A stretch of 36,200 bases of DNA from Acidobacteriales bacterium 13_1_40CM_3_55_5 (GTDB lineage: Bacteria; Acidobacteriota; Terriglobia; Terriglobales; Acidobacteriaceae). The notes under the pieces were generated by a model. That model worked only from the letters and a program-made list of their open reading frames with translations. It had not been told where the DNA came from and made no database searches. Location: positions 1-36,200 of the forward strand of contig MNGW01000131.1 in assembly GCA_001918935.1 (NCBI GenBank), written 5' to 3'. The translations under genes were made by a program, and so were the position numbers. Below are positions 1 through 9,195 of the stretch, one piece after another; position 1 is the first letter of the stretch; each line of letters begins with the position of its first letter.

Positions 1-161
1 GGGCAATTTTTAGTCGGCGTAAGGGTGATTCGACTCAGTTGGAGAACCCGGTTTTCTACCAGCGGAGGCCGACTTCTTTCAAACCTGGGGACACAACGGT
101 TCACAACGGTCCCCAACGGTTCCCAGTTCGGTTTTAGGGGAATTGCAAGTGCTTGAAAGAA

Positions 162-236
<75 letters not shown>

Positions 237-350
237 GTGTAGCCGGAACATTCTTAAAAGGTTCCGGAGTTTACCGCTAATCATAATAACATCGCCATAC
301 TGCCGTGGGAAATTCAAGCGGCAAGGCATGATCGGGAACAATGATTGCCC

Positions 351-387
351 AAAAGAAATTGCCAGTTCCCTTTTGAAGAACTGGCAA
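351..387 (-). terminator. Intrinsic terminator downstream of lon
   Basis: Perfect 10-bp stem TTGCCAGTTC/GAACTGGCAA (359-368/378-387) followed on the minus strand by TTTCTTTT, just past the lon stop codon. Confidence 0.75.
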
Positions 388-415
388 CGGATCAGGGACA
401 GTTGTTTTTTGGCGT

Positions 416-2854
416 TCAGCTCACCGGTTGCTCGCTCAGCACTTTTTCTCGCTCTTCCTCGTAGTGCTTTTCTTCTCTCGGCGAAGTGGGTAGAGCCAAT
501 TCCAAGACCTCGCTGATTTCCTTCACGTAGTGAATGTTGAGGTGCTCCAATTGTTCGGGAGTAAGATCTTCTTCGACATTCATCTTGTTTTCTGCGGGCA
601 AAATGACGTCCCGCACGCCGGCGCGTTTGGCAGCGAGGACTTTTTCCTTGACACCGCCGATGGGCAACACGTTGCCGCTAAGAGTTATTTCTCCGGTCAT
701 GGCGGTCAGCGGACGCACGGGGCGTCCCGTAAGTAACGAGACCAGTGCTGTAGCCATGGTGACTCCCGCGGACGGTCCGTCCTTGGGGATCGCTCCTGCC
801 GGCACGTGAATGTGGATGTCATGTTCGGCGAAGAAATTTTCCTGGATGCCGAGCTGTGCCGCATTCGAGCGCACCCAGGTGAGCGCGGCTTGCATCGATT
901 CCTGCATGACCTGGCCAATCTGTCCGGTCATGGTGAAGCCGCCCTTGCCCTTCATGGTATTTGCTTCCACGAAAAGCACGTCGCCACCAGAAGGCGTCCA
1001 GGCTAGACCGACAACGACGCCAGCACGCTTGGTGCGTTCTGCAATTTCGCCTTCGCTGCGAATCTTGATGCCACCGAGAAATTCCTGGACGACTTCTTTA
1101 GTTACCACCAGCTTTTCGCTTTTGCCTTCAGCAAGGCGGCGAGCTTGCTTGCGGGAGATAGTGCCAATGTTGCGCTCCAGATTGCGGACGCCCGCTTCGC
1201 GGGTGTAGTGCCGGATGACGTAACCCACGGACTCTTCCGGAAATTCGATCTGCTCCGGCGTGATGCCGTTCTCTTCAATCTGACGCGGAATCAAATACTG
1301 AAACGCAATGTGGACTTTCTCTTCCTCGGTATAGCCTTGCAATTCGATGATCTCCATGCGATCACGCAAGGGGTCGGCGATGGGATCAAGCATGTTCGCC
1401 GTCGTAATAAACAGCACCTTGGAAAGATCGAAGGTGACGTCCAAGTAGTTATCACGGAACGCGGCATTCTGCTCTGGATCAAGCGCTTCGAGCAGCGCCG
1501 AAGCCGGATCCCCGCGGAAGTCGCGGCCTACTTTATCGATTTCGTCGAGCATGAAGATTGGATCTTTGGTCTCGGCCCGCCGAATTCCCTGGATGATCTG
1601 CCCCGGCAAAGCGCCGATATAAGTGCGGCGGTGGCCACGGATCTCGGCCTCATCATGAACGCCGCCCAATGAGATGCGCACAAACTTTCGCCCCAGAGCA
1701 CGCGCGATCGACTTGCCCAATGAAGTCTTGCCCACGCCCGGCGGTCCGACAAAGCACAGAATCGGGCCCTTCATTCCTGGCTTCAAACGGCGCACAGACA
1801 AATAATCCAGAATGCGATCTTTTACTTTCTGCAAATCATAGTGATCGGCGTCGAGGATCTCTTTGGCTTTGAGAATATCCACTTCGCCGCCTGAAGTTTT
1901 CGCCCAGGGCAATACCGCTAGCCACTCGATGTAGTTGCGGGTGACTGAATAATCGGCCGCCATCGGCGACATGCGCGAGAGCCGGCCAAGTTCTTTCAAG
2001 GCCTCTTTCTTGACATCGTCCGGCATTCCGGCGGACTCGATTTTCTGCCGCAACTCTTCGGTGTCGCGCTGGCCTTCATCCTGCTCGCCCAGTTCTTTCT
2101 GGATGGCCTTCATTTGCTCGCGCAAGTAGTACTCACGCTGCGTCTGTTGAACCCGATCTTGCACCTCGGATTGAATCTTGTTCCGCAGTTGCTGGACTTC
2201 GAGTTCCTTGGCCAGATGCTGATTAATTTTCTCCAGGCGGACGCGAACATCGGTGGTTTCCAGCGTGTCTTGTTTATCCGCAGTAGAGAGAGAGGGTAAC
2301 GAGGAAGCAATGAAATCCACTAGCCGTCCAGGTTCCTCGATATTCATTGCCACCGTGGAAAGCTCATCCGATAAAGTCGGAGAGCCGGCAACAATTTGCT
2401 GGAACAGAGTCAGAACATTGCGTTGCAGGGCTTCTACTTCAGAGCTCTTCGGCGGAATCGATTCCGGAACTGAATCCACTTTTGCTCGCATGAACGGCGT
2501 AAGCTGGGTGAACTCTGCCAAACGCACCCGCTCCAAGCCCTCTGCGAACACAAACAGGCTCTGGTTAGGCATTTTTACTACTTTGTGGACGACGGCGAGG
2601 GTTCCAACCGTATACAGATCACTGGCTTGAGGGGCGTCTACGCGAGCTTCGCGCTGCGCCACCACGACGATTGTCTTATCCTCGCCTAATGAGTTAATTA
2701 ACTGAACAGAACTTTCCCTGCCTACGGTTAGCGGCAGGACGGCGTGGGGAAACAAAACCGTGTCCCGCACAGGAAGGATGGGTAACGACCGCTCCGACTC
2801 CGGTTCCTGTTCCTTAGGCTTGGAGTTGCGCTCAGTACGCGCTTTCTCGACCAT
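416..2854 (-). CDS. lon: ATP-dependent endopeptidase La (Lon)
   Basis: LON N-terminal domain ([23 protein letters not shown]), Walker [14 protein letters not shown], Walker [11 protein letters not shown], catalytic Ser motif [15 protein letters not shown]. Start moved to MVEKAR because AAGGAG lies upstream of the ATG at 2854. Confidence 0.97.
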   Translation of the reverse strand: MVEKARTERNSKPKEQEPESERSLPILPVRDTVLFPHAVLPLTVGRESSVQLINSLGEDKTIVVVAQREARVDAPQASDLYTVGTLAVVHKVVKMPNQSLFVFAEGLERVRLAEFTQLTPFMRAKVDSVPESIPPKSSEVEALQRNVLTLFQQIVAGSPTLSDELSTVAMNIEEPGRLVDFIASSLPSLSTADKQDTLETTDVRVRLEKINQHLAKELEVQQLRNKIQSEVQDRVQQTQREYYLREQMKAIQKELGEQDEGQRDTEELRQKIESAGMPDDVKKEALKELGRLSRMSPMAADYSVTRNYIEWLAVLPWAKTSGGEVDILKAKEILDADHYDLQKVKDRILDYLSVRRLKPGMKGPILCFVGPPGVGKTSLGKSIARALGRKFVRISLGGVHDEAEIRGHRRTYIGALPGQIIQGIRRAETKDPIFMLDEIDKVGRDFRGDPASALLEALDPEQNAAFRDNYLDVTFDLSKVLFITTANMLDPIADPLRDRMEIIELQGYTEEEKVHIAFQYLIPRQIEENGITPEQIEFPEESVGYVIRHYTREAGVRNLERNIGTISRKQARRLAEGKSEKLVVTKEVVQEFLGGIKIRSEGEIAERTKRAGVVVGLAWTPSGGDVLFVEANTMKGKGGFTMTGQIGQVMQESMQAALTWVRSNAAQLGIQENFFAEHDIHIHVPAGAIPKDGPSAGVTMATALVSLLTGRPVRPLTAMTGEITLSGNVLPIGGVKEKVLAAKRAGVRDVILPAENKMNVEEDLTPEQLEHLNIHYVKEISEVLELALPTSPREEKHYEEEREKVLSEQPVS

Positions 2855-3029
2855 GATTCTCCTTGAGTGGGTTGTACTCAACCCTTGGATGAGTTTCAGC
2901 CGCAGAAAGATGCAACCCTAGAATCATTCAGAAGCTGTTGGATTCTAAACCCGGTCGACAAGCTTTGCACTACCCCAAAGGTACAGGTCACGATCGGGTT
3001 CCCGAAACCAGAGCTGCCGCCAGACGTGC

Positions 3030-3839
3030 TCAGGCTGACGGGTAAACTCCTAGCACTTTCACCAGATCGGCGACTTCGGCGAGATGGTGAAGAGCATTTC
3101 GGGCCGCTAGGTCGTCCCCGCGCAGGAAGTCGGCATAGAAAACATATTCCCATGGCCGGCCACGCATGGGCCGGGACTCAATCTTGCTTAAACTGATGTC
3201 CCGCAAGGCAAATACACTCAGAGCCTTAAACAATGCTCCGGGAATGTTTTGCAAGCTGAAAGCAATGGATGTTTTATTCGCCCCACGCAGCACGCGTCGC
3301 TTACTCCGGATTAAGAAGAAGCGGGTAAAGTTCCGCTTATCGTCTTCAATCCCGGCCGCAAGGATTCGGCCCTTGTAGGCCTTAACTGCTTGGCGCCCTG
3401 CGATCCCGGCTGCATCCCTCAGACGGTTCTCAACCACGTGTTTTACGCTGCCTGCGGTGTCATAGAACGGTACCGGCTCAACTTTGCGGTTTCGGCGGAA
3501 GAAGTCGCGGCACTGCTCGAGCGCGACCGGGTGCGAGTAGACGCGGCGGAGGTCTTCTCGCTTGACGCCTGGTAGAACGATCAAGTTGTGCACGATGCGC
3601 AGGCGGAACTCTCGTTCTATGAAAACCTTGCGCGCAAGTAACAGGTCGAAGTGTTCGGTCACTGAACCAGCTAAAGAATTTTCAATGGGAATGACGGCGG
3701 CATCGACTGAACCGCGCCCCACCCGATCAAACACTTCTGCGGAACGGGCGCACGGCACAATGGTGCATCCCGGCGCCATGCGGCGAGCCGCCTCGTGGCT
3801 GAACGATCCCGCTTCCCCTTGAATCGCGATCTTCATCAC
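3030..3839 (-). CDS. pheA: Prephenate dehydratase with C-terminal ACT domain
   Basis: MKIAIQGEAGSFSHEAARRM start, VIPIENSLAGSVTEHFDLL motif, NKTSIAFSLQNIPGALFKALSVFALRDISLSKIESRPMRGRPWEYVFYADF ACT region. Confidence 0.95.
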   Translation of the reverse strand: MMKIAIQGEAGSFSHEAARRMAPGCTIVPCARSAEVFDRVGRGSVDAAVIPIENSLAGSVTEHFDLLLARKVFIEREFRLRIVHNLIVLPGVKREDLRRVYSHPVALEQCRDFFRRNRKVEPVPFYDTAGSVKHVVENRLRDAAGIAGRQAVKAYKGRILAAGIEDDKRNFTRFFLIRSKRRVLRGANKTSIAFSLQNIPGALFKALSVFALRDISLSKIESRPMRGRPWEYVFYADFLRGDDLAARNALHHLAEVADLVKVLGVYPSA

Positions 3840-3845
3840 GGCAAC

Positions 3846-4433
3846 TTAACTGGACTTTGCTTGCGGAAGCAAATCTTTTCGAAGAATGAGAGCGTCCACA
3901 CCGTTGGAATAATAGTGTGGAATGGTTCTTTCCAAGAAATAACCATGACGCTTGTAGAAGGCCAAGGCTCCCAGGTTATCCACGGCAGTTTCCAGCCGCA
4001 CGCCAGGGCATCGGACAGCGCGAAGTTGATCTTCCGCAGCAGCCAGCAGACCAGAACCGACCCCGAAACGCCTGCCAGCAGCTCTGACATCGATGGTGAT
4101 GATGTGACCCATCCCACGGCGGTCAACTTCAGCAACAATGAAACCGACAATTCCTGGGCTCTGAGCTCCGCCCTTGGCATCCGCTGATTCAGCTATGATC
4201 GTCAACGAGCCGCGACGCCGGATATAGGCCGCGAGCTCCAATCGGCTATACGAGATCCCGGGCGAGAAGCATTTTTGATCGATGTCCCAAAGGATTTCGA
4301 AATCCTCGCGTTTGAATTCTCGCAGGATAAACTCCACGCCGACATTGTAGTAGAGGAGAATTGCACCAGGTTCGCAGCAGTTTGGGGTAGATCCGCTATA
4401 AAAGGGTCCAGAAGCTGGACGAAAGTGTTGCAT
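3846..4433 (-). CDS. rimI: GNAT family N-acetyltransferase, RimI-like (start uncertain, possibly an internal GTG near VEFILREF)
   Basis: VEFILREFKREDFEILWDIDQKCF, GHIITIDVRAAGRRFGVGSGLLAAAEDQLR acetyl-CoA-binding motif, ALAFYKRHGYFLERTIPHYY. Confidence 0.75.
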   Translation of the reverse strand: MQHFRPASGPFYSGSTPNCCEPGAILLYYNVGVEFILREFKREDFEILWDIDQKCFSPGISYSRLELAAYIRRRGSLTIIAESADAKGGAQSPGIVGFIVAEVDRRGMGHIITIDVRAAGRRFGVGSGLLAAAEDQLRAVRCPGVRLETAVDNLGALAFYKRHGYFLERTIPHYYSNGVDALILRKDLLPQAKSS

Positions 4434-4456
4434 GGCTGCACCCTGAACCGCGCCAA

Positions 4457-5131
4457 GTGCATCTCAGGGGTGTGTGGCGTCTGGTCCTCATCGACGCACT
4501 GACTACGGCTGTTCTGCTCAGCCTCTGGTACCTCTATTTTGCCCGATATAACCGCCGCAGAGGTGTTTTGGCTTTGCGCCGCGTAGGGGCAGCGTGCGAC
4601 GGCCAAGGCCGGATTGTGGACGCCCGTTGGTTAGGAGCCTGCCGCCTGCAGGCGCGTCTGCATTTTGCAGCTCGGTGGTTTGAGGATGTTCACGTCACGG
4701 TTCGGCTGCTCCCGCGTCCCTTGCCCCTTCAGTGGCTGTCCAGTCTGTGGCGCAAGAACAAAGAGACGCTTACATTTGAAGCGGATCTGGATTACGCACC
4801 CAGCTTTCAACTGGAAGTTTTCCGACATCGGTGGCTCACTAATCAGCGGATCCGAGTAGCTGAAGGTTCCAGAGACTGGTCAGTTTGCCGCCCTGGGCCA
4901 GTCGTGCTCACTACCCGCACTGATTGGACCCAGGAGCTTACACCGGTGGTGAATTCCCTCATCAATTCTCGAAAATCTGACTTGCTGAGTGTCCGCTTCG
5001 GCGCGGAGTCTCCCCACCTGGTAGCTACAGTTGCCCTGGAATCGCTTTCCGATGAGCAGGCTGCCGCGGGATTTCTCGGCATAATGCGCGAGTTGGCGGC
5101 AGGAGCTTCAACATTCCGACATAAAAGCTAG
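4457..5131 (+). CDS. Hypothetical protein with one N-terminal TM helix (GTG start)
   Basis: Long ORF, hydrophobic N-terminus (LVLIDALTTAVLLSLWYLYFARYNRRRG), divergent from rimI. No family recognised. Confidence 0.7.
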   Translation: MHLRGVWRLVLIDALTTAVLLSLWYLYFARYNRRRGVLALRRVGAACDGQGRIVDARWLGACRLQARLHFAARWFEDVHVTVRLLPRPLPLQWLSSLWRKNKETLTFEADLDYAPSFQLEVFRHRWLTNQRIRVAEGSRDWSVCRPGPVVLTTRTDWTQELTPVVNSLINSRKSDLLSVRFGAESPHLVATVALESLSDEQAAAGFLGIMRELAAGASTFRHKS

Positions 5132-5160
5132 TGGTCAGTGGCCAGTGGTTCGAGTTCTTG

Positions 5161-5304
5161 GATTCGTATCAGGGCATCGCTTCAGCGATGCCGTACCGTG
5201 ACAACATTCGATGCGCCTTTAGGCGTTGGGTCACCCTCGGCGCCTAAAAGGCGCGAGGCAGCAGATACCTGGCGGCACGCCTGAAGGCGTGCCCTGACAC
5301 GAAT
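5161..5304. repeat. Composite palindromic intergenic repeat with 16-bp terminal inverted repeats
   Basis: GATTCGTATCAGGGCA (5161-5176) and TGCCCTGACACGAATC (5289-5304) are inverted repeats at 15/16 positions. Inside are hairpins at 5173-5192, 5213-5225, 5240-5254 and 5274-5293. Confidence 0.75.
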
Positions 5305-5344
5305 CTGTGTCTAACGGTTTTTCTGAAACCCTAACCACTAGCCA

Positions 5345-6121
5345 CTAATCACTGTTCTCTGGTTCGGCTACGAAACGGTAGCCTACTCCGCGCACGGTTA
5401 GCAGATGGCCTGGGTGGGATGGATCATCTTCAATGTAACGCCGTAGCCGGACAATGAAGTTATCGATGGCACGCGTATCGGTATCTTCTTTCAATCCCCA
5501 AACCTGCTCAAGAATGGATTTGCGTGAGACCACCCGCCCGCTGTTGCGGATAAGATGTCGCAACAACTCCGCCTCCATCAGCGTGAGGTGGATGGTGTTC
5601 CCGTTGACTCGAAGCTCCAGTTTTCCGAAGTCAATGGTACGCCGGTTGAATGAGAACACTTCGTATTCGGTATAAGGTTTGCTCTTTGATGTTGCTGGCT
5701 CCGCTTGGCTGTCTCGCAGCCATTCGCGCCGCCGCAATAGTCCCTGCAAGCGGGCCAGCAGAATGGCAAGTTCAAACGGTTTAGGCAGATAATCGTCGGC
5801 GCCCGAGGCAAAACCCTTCAGCACATCTTCCGGACGGCCACGCGCGGTCAACATCAGGACGGGAACAAAATTCTTTGCGGCTCGCAACTCGGCGGCGACG
5901 GCGAAACCGTCCTTGCCGGGAAGCATGACATCGAGAACTACAGCGTCAATTTCTTTCTCCATCTCATTTTCAAGCCGGCCGTCTTTCCATTCGCCCAGCA
6001 GCAAGCTCAGGGCGCTTTCTCCGTCCCGAACAACCGTGACTGCGTGCCCCTCCGCCTCCAAATTGAAACGCAAACCATTAGCCAGATGGGCTTCGTCCTC
6101 GACGATGAGCACATGGCTCAT
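5345..6121 (-). CDS. OmpR/PhoB-family response regulator
   Basis: Receiver domain (MSHVLIVEDEAHLANGL, DAVVLDVMLPGKDGF, VPVLMLTAR, DDYLPKPFE) and winged-helix C-terminus (SILEQVWGLKEDTDTRAIDNFIVRLRRYIEDDPSHPGHLLTVRGVGYRF). Confidence 0.95.
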   Translation of the reverse strand: MSHVLIVEDEAHLANGLRFNLEAEGHAVTVVRDGESALSLLLGEWKDGRLENEMEKEIDAVVLDVMLPGKDGFAVAAELRAAKNFVPVLMLTARGRPEDVLKGFASGADDYLPKPFELAILLARLQGLLRRREWLRDSQAEPATSKSKPYTEYEVFSFNRRTIDFGKLELRVNGNTIHLTLMEAELLRHLIRNSGRVVSRKSILEQVWGLKEDTDTRAIDNFIVRLRRYIEDDPSHPGHLLTVRGVGYRFVAEPENSD

Positions 6122-7023
6122 GTTGCGCTCCTGGGCAATTCGAGGACAACCGTCGTGCCCCGGCCTTCACCTTCGCTCTTGGCAAAGACGCGGCCACCGT
6201 GCTTTCTGGCAATGGTCCGCACGATAAACAACCCCAGCCCGGTGCCTTTCACATGAGAAAGGGTGCGGTTCGGAACGCGATAGAAACGCTTGAAAATACG
6301 TTTTAATTCTTGAGCCGAAATTCCCACACCGTTATCCTGTACGCTGAGCGTGACGTGCTTGTCGTCGGGGGTTTCCAAACGCACGGCAATGTCCACTGCG
6401 GGCCCGGAATACTTGATCGCATTGTCGATTACATTGGAAACTGCAGTGCGTAGTTCTTCGCCATCGCCGACCACGCTGGTCCCGGCTCCGTTGTTAACCT
6501 CCTGTTCGTATCGCAATGCCTCAGGTTGAAGATGATGACTGGTGCGCGCGACATCCACACATTCTTGCACCAGGTCGCCAAAATTTAACGGCGCCCGATG
6601 GTTCCGCTTCTTATGGGTCGCCTGGCCGGCCTTTAAAACCTGTTCCACTGTGCCCAGCAAACGGTCGGTATCGTCCACCATCAGCCGGTAGAACTCGCGG
6701 CGCTGGGCCTCGTCTACATCACGCCGTTGCAGTGTTTGTAAATAAAGGCGGATCGAGGCGATTGGGGTTTTCAGTTCGTGGGTGACCGCGTTGATGAAGC
6801 TGTCATGCTGTTCGTTGCGTCGGATCTCGTGCACCAGAAAGCTGGTATTCACGATGAGACCTGCAATCAACACCGTGAACAGGATCACGCCCAGGAACAG
6901 CAGCACGCCCTCGCGCCAGTTAAGAATGATCCAGCCAACGTTCAGCCCTACGGCCAAGGTTACAAGGCAGACGCCAAGCACCACAAAAAAAGCGATGGCT
7001 TTGCGGCGGCTGGTGATGCGCAT
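6118..7023 (-). CDS. Sensor histidine kinase, two N-terminal TM helices with a short linker
   Basis: H-box AVTHELKTPIASIRLYLQTL, N-box VSNVIDNAIKYSG, G-boxes VQDNGVGISAQEL and GTGLGLFIVRTIARKHGG. Overlaps the response regulator by 4 bp. Confidence 0.95.
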   Translation of the reverse strand: MRITSRRKAIAFFVVLGVCLVTLAVGLNVGWIILNWREGVLLFLGVILFTVLIAGLIVNTSFLVHEIRRNEQHDSFINAVTHELKTPIASIRLYLQTLQRRDVDEAQRREFYRLMVDDTDRLLGTVEQVLKAGQATHKKRNHRAPLNFGDLVQECVDVARTSHHLQPEALRYEQEVNNGAGTSVVGDGEELRTAVSNVIDNAIKYSGPAVDIAVRLETPDDKHVTLSVQDNGVGISAQELKRIFKRFYRVPNRTLSHVKGTGLGLFIVRTIARKHGGRVFAKSEGEGRGTTVVLELPRSAT

Positions 7024-7144
7024 AGCAGGATTTTAACGCTATTGGAAGAAAAACCGCAGGAGAGAAGGCAGATACTTTGCCCGGAGCGATACAGCACGAG
7101 CCAGACCCATTACAAATTTGTGGACAGTAAAAGTGACGACGATC

Positions 7145-8062
7145 CTAAACCGAAACCAGCTCACGCCTGGCCGCAGATGAGCGTCCTTGCTCCTCACGCC
7201 GCTGGAGCTCGGAAAGTCTTACCCGGTACACGTGGCGCGCCAGTCCCAATTTCTTTAACGCCCAAATCCCGTACCAGTTCACGTCAACTTCGTACCATTT
7301 CAGGCCGTGGCGGGCTGAAACCGGATGAGCGTGATGATTGTTATGCCAGCCTTCGCCGAAGGTGAGGATGGCGACCCACCAGTTGTTGGTGGAGAGATCG
7401 CGGGTGACAAAGCGTCGAGAGCCCCAGGTGTGGGTTGCCGAGTTCACCAGCCAGGTGGCGTGCAGCCCGACTACTGTGCGCATGAAAATTCCCCACATCA
7501 GAAAGGGCAAGCCGCCAAGCGCCAGCAAAATTAATCCGAGGATAACAATGGGAACGTAGTGATACTTCGTAATCCACACGTGAAATTTGCTTTTCGCGAG
7601 ATCGGGAACATAGCGCGCGAGCGTAGTCGTATCGTGATGCATGGACTTGCCCATCAGGATCCAGCCCATGTGCGCCCACCACTTGCCGTCAAGCGGGGTG
7701 TGCGGATCGCCTTCCTGATCAGAATGCTGATGATGAATGCGGTGCGTAGCGACCCAGAAAATGGGTCCGCCCTCGAGAGCCAGAGTCGCACACGTAGTCA
7801 AAACGTACTCCACCCACTTGGGCGTCCTATAGCCACGATGAGTGAGCAATCGATGATAGCCCATGCCAATTCCCAGGCTTCCCGAAACCCACCACAAAAA
7901 CATCGCGACAAACAAAGCTTTCCACGTGAAAAAGAACAGGGCTGCAATCGCGCCAACGTGAAACAGCGCCATAAAAGTTGCGGTTACCCAATTGATTTCA
8001 TTGTCCGCGGCCGGCTTCCGATTTAGCGTCTCGAGTTCCATCGCAGTGTCCCCGTGGCTCAT
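7145..8062 (-). CDS. Acyl-CoA desaturase / membrane fatty acid desaturase
   Basis: Histidine boxes [16 protein letters not shown] and HNNHHAHP with hydrophobic segments. Confidence 0.93.
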   Translation of the reverse strand: MSHGDTAMELETLNRKPAADNEINWVTATFMALFHVGAIAALFFFTWKALFVAMFLWWVSGSLGIGMGYHRLLTHRGYRTPKWVEYVLTTCATLALEGGPIFWVATHRIHHQHSDQEGDPHTPLDGKWWAHMGWILMGKSMHHDTTTLARYVPDLAKSKFHVWITKYHYVPIVILGLILLALGGLPFLMWGIFMRTVVGLHATWLVNSATHTWGSRRFVTRDLSTNNWWVAILTFGEGWHNNHHAHPVSARHGLKWYEVDVNWYGIWALKKLGLARHVYRVRLSELQRREEQGRSSAARRELVSV

Positions 8063-8180
8063 GTAGATAACTTATCAGTGCTTGGAAACGTCGTCTGTAA
8101 TAGTTGTGTAATACGGGAGTGGATGGAAGTTACGAAGGTACAACAACGGGGGAGATGCCAGAATGGGCGGGCAATTCAGC

Positions 8181-9062
8181 TCAGGCCGTCGCGCCTTTCA
8201 CTTCAACGCCGGCCCATTTTTCCAGTAACGTGAGAGTAGCGGCATAATCGAGGTCTTGGTAGCCGTCCTCACTCGCAACCTCGTAAACCTCTTCGACGAT
8301 TTCGAGCGCCGGCAGTTTAACCCGAGCCTCTTTAGCAGCTTCCAGCGCAAGATGGATATCCTTATGCATCAGGCGGAGGGGGAAATTTGCCGTGAAGTCA
8401 CGTTTCAGGACAAAGGGCGCCTTGTAGTCCACCACGCCCGAGCGGACCATCGAAGCCTGGATCAGGGGGAGCATGGTCTCAGCATCCACTCCCAGCTTGG
8501 TGGCTAGCGTCAGGGCCTCGGCAAAGCCTTCATAGATGATTGCAATTTGGAGATTCATGGCCAGCTTGGCGGCTTGGCCTTTGCCAGTTTCGCCCATGCG
8601 AAAGATCTGCTTGCCCATGGCAGTAAATAACGGTTTCAAGGTTTCGATAACTCCCTCATCTCCGCCCACGATGAAAATGAGAGTTCCACTTTCCGCCCCT
8701 ACTTTGGAACCGGTGACTGGCGCATCTACGTACTGAACTCCGCGGGAACGCACACGCTCGGCGAATTTACGGGTCGCGGAAGGGGAGATCGTGCTTGAAT
8801 CGACAATCGTCATGCCTTGCGTTAGCGATTGTTCGACGCCCTGCGATCCGAAAAGCACACTTTCGACCGCTTTCGTATCTGAAACCGACATCCAGACCAC
8901 TTCCGCGCCATTGGCGGCTTCTGCAGGAGATGAAGCGCTGCGCGCTCCTTCCACTTCCTTCCCTGGGGTGCGATTCCAAACTGTGGCTTCGTGACCGGCC
9001 TTAACCAAATTCGCTGCCATCGGCCGACCCATGATTCCTAACCCTAAAAAAGCGACGCGCAT
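8181..9062 (-). CDS. NAD(P)-dependent 3-hydroxyisobutyrate dehydrogenase-family oxidoreductase
   Basis: MRVAFLGLGIMGRPMAANLVKAGHEATVWNRT Rossmann motif, DAPVTGSKVGAESGTLIFIVGG, KLAMNLQIA. Start trimmed to the ATG at 9062 with AGGAG upstream. Confidence 0.9.
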   Translation of the reverse strand: MRVAFLGLGIMGRPMAANLVKAGHEATVWNRTPGKEVEGARSASSPAEAANGAEVVWMSVSDTKAVESVLFGSQGVEQSLTQGMTIVDSSTISPSATRKFAERVRSRGVQYVDAPVTGSKVGAESGTLIFIVGGDEGVIETLKPLFTAMGKQIFRMGETGKGQAAKLAMNLQIAIIYEGFAEALTLATKLGVDAETMLPLIQASMVRSGVVDYKAPFVLKRDFTANFPLRLMHKDIHLALEAAKEARVKLPALEIVEEVYEVASEDGYQDLDYAATLTLLEKWAGVEVKGATA

Positions 9063-9195
9063 CCGGCTACTCTCCTGAAGATTCACCCAAAGGGCTTGCA
9101 AGGATTAGAACTGACGCCATGCGACTGGTCAAGTAATGCTCGACAGATTGTTTTAGAATGAGGTACAACTCTGCTGCGGCAAAGAACCATCGCAG

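Noticed and set aside
530-2630. Many + strand ORFs overlapping lon (e.g. 810-1208, 1145-1672, 2253-2630)
   Set aside because: They are antisense to a clear lon gene, have no recognisable domains, and reflect GC-rich shadow frames.
6778-7365. 195-aa + strand ORF spanning HK, intergenic and desaturase
   Set aside because: Opposes two well-supported genes; composition is low-complexity and lacks any family motif.
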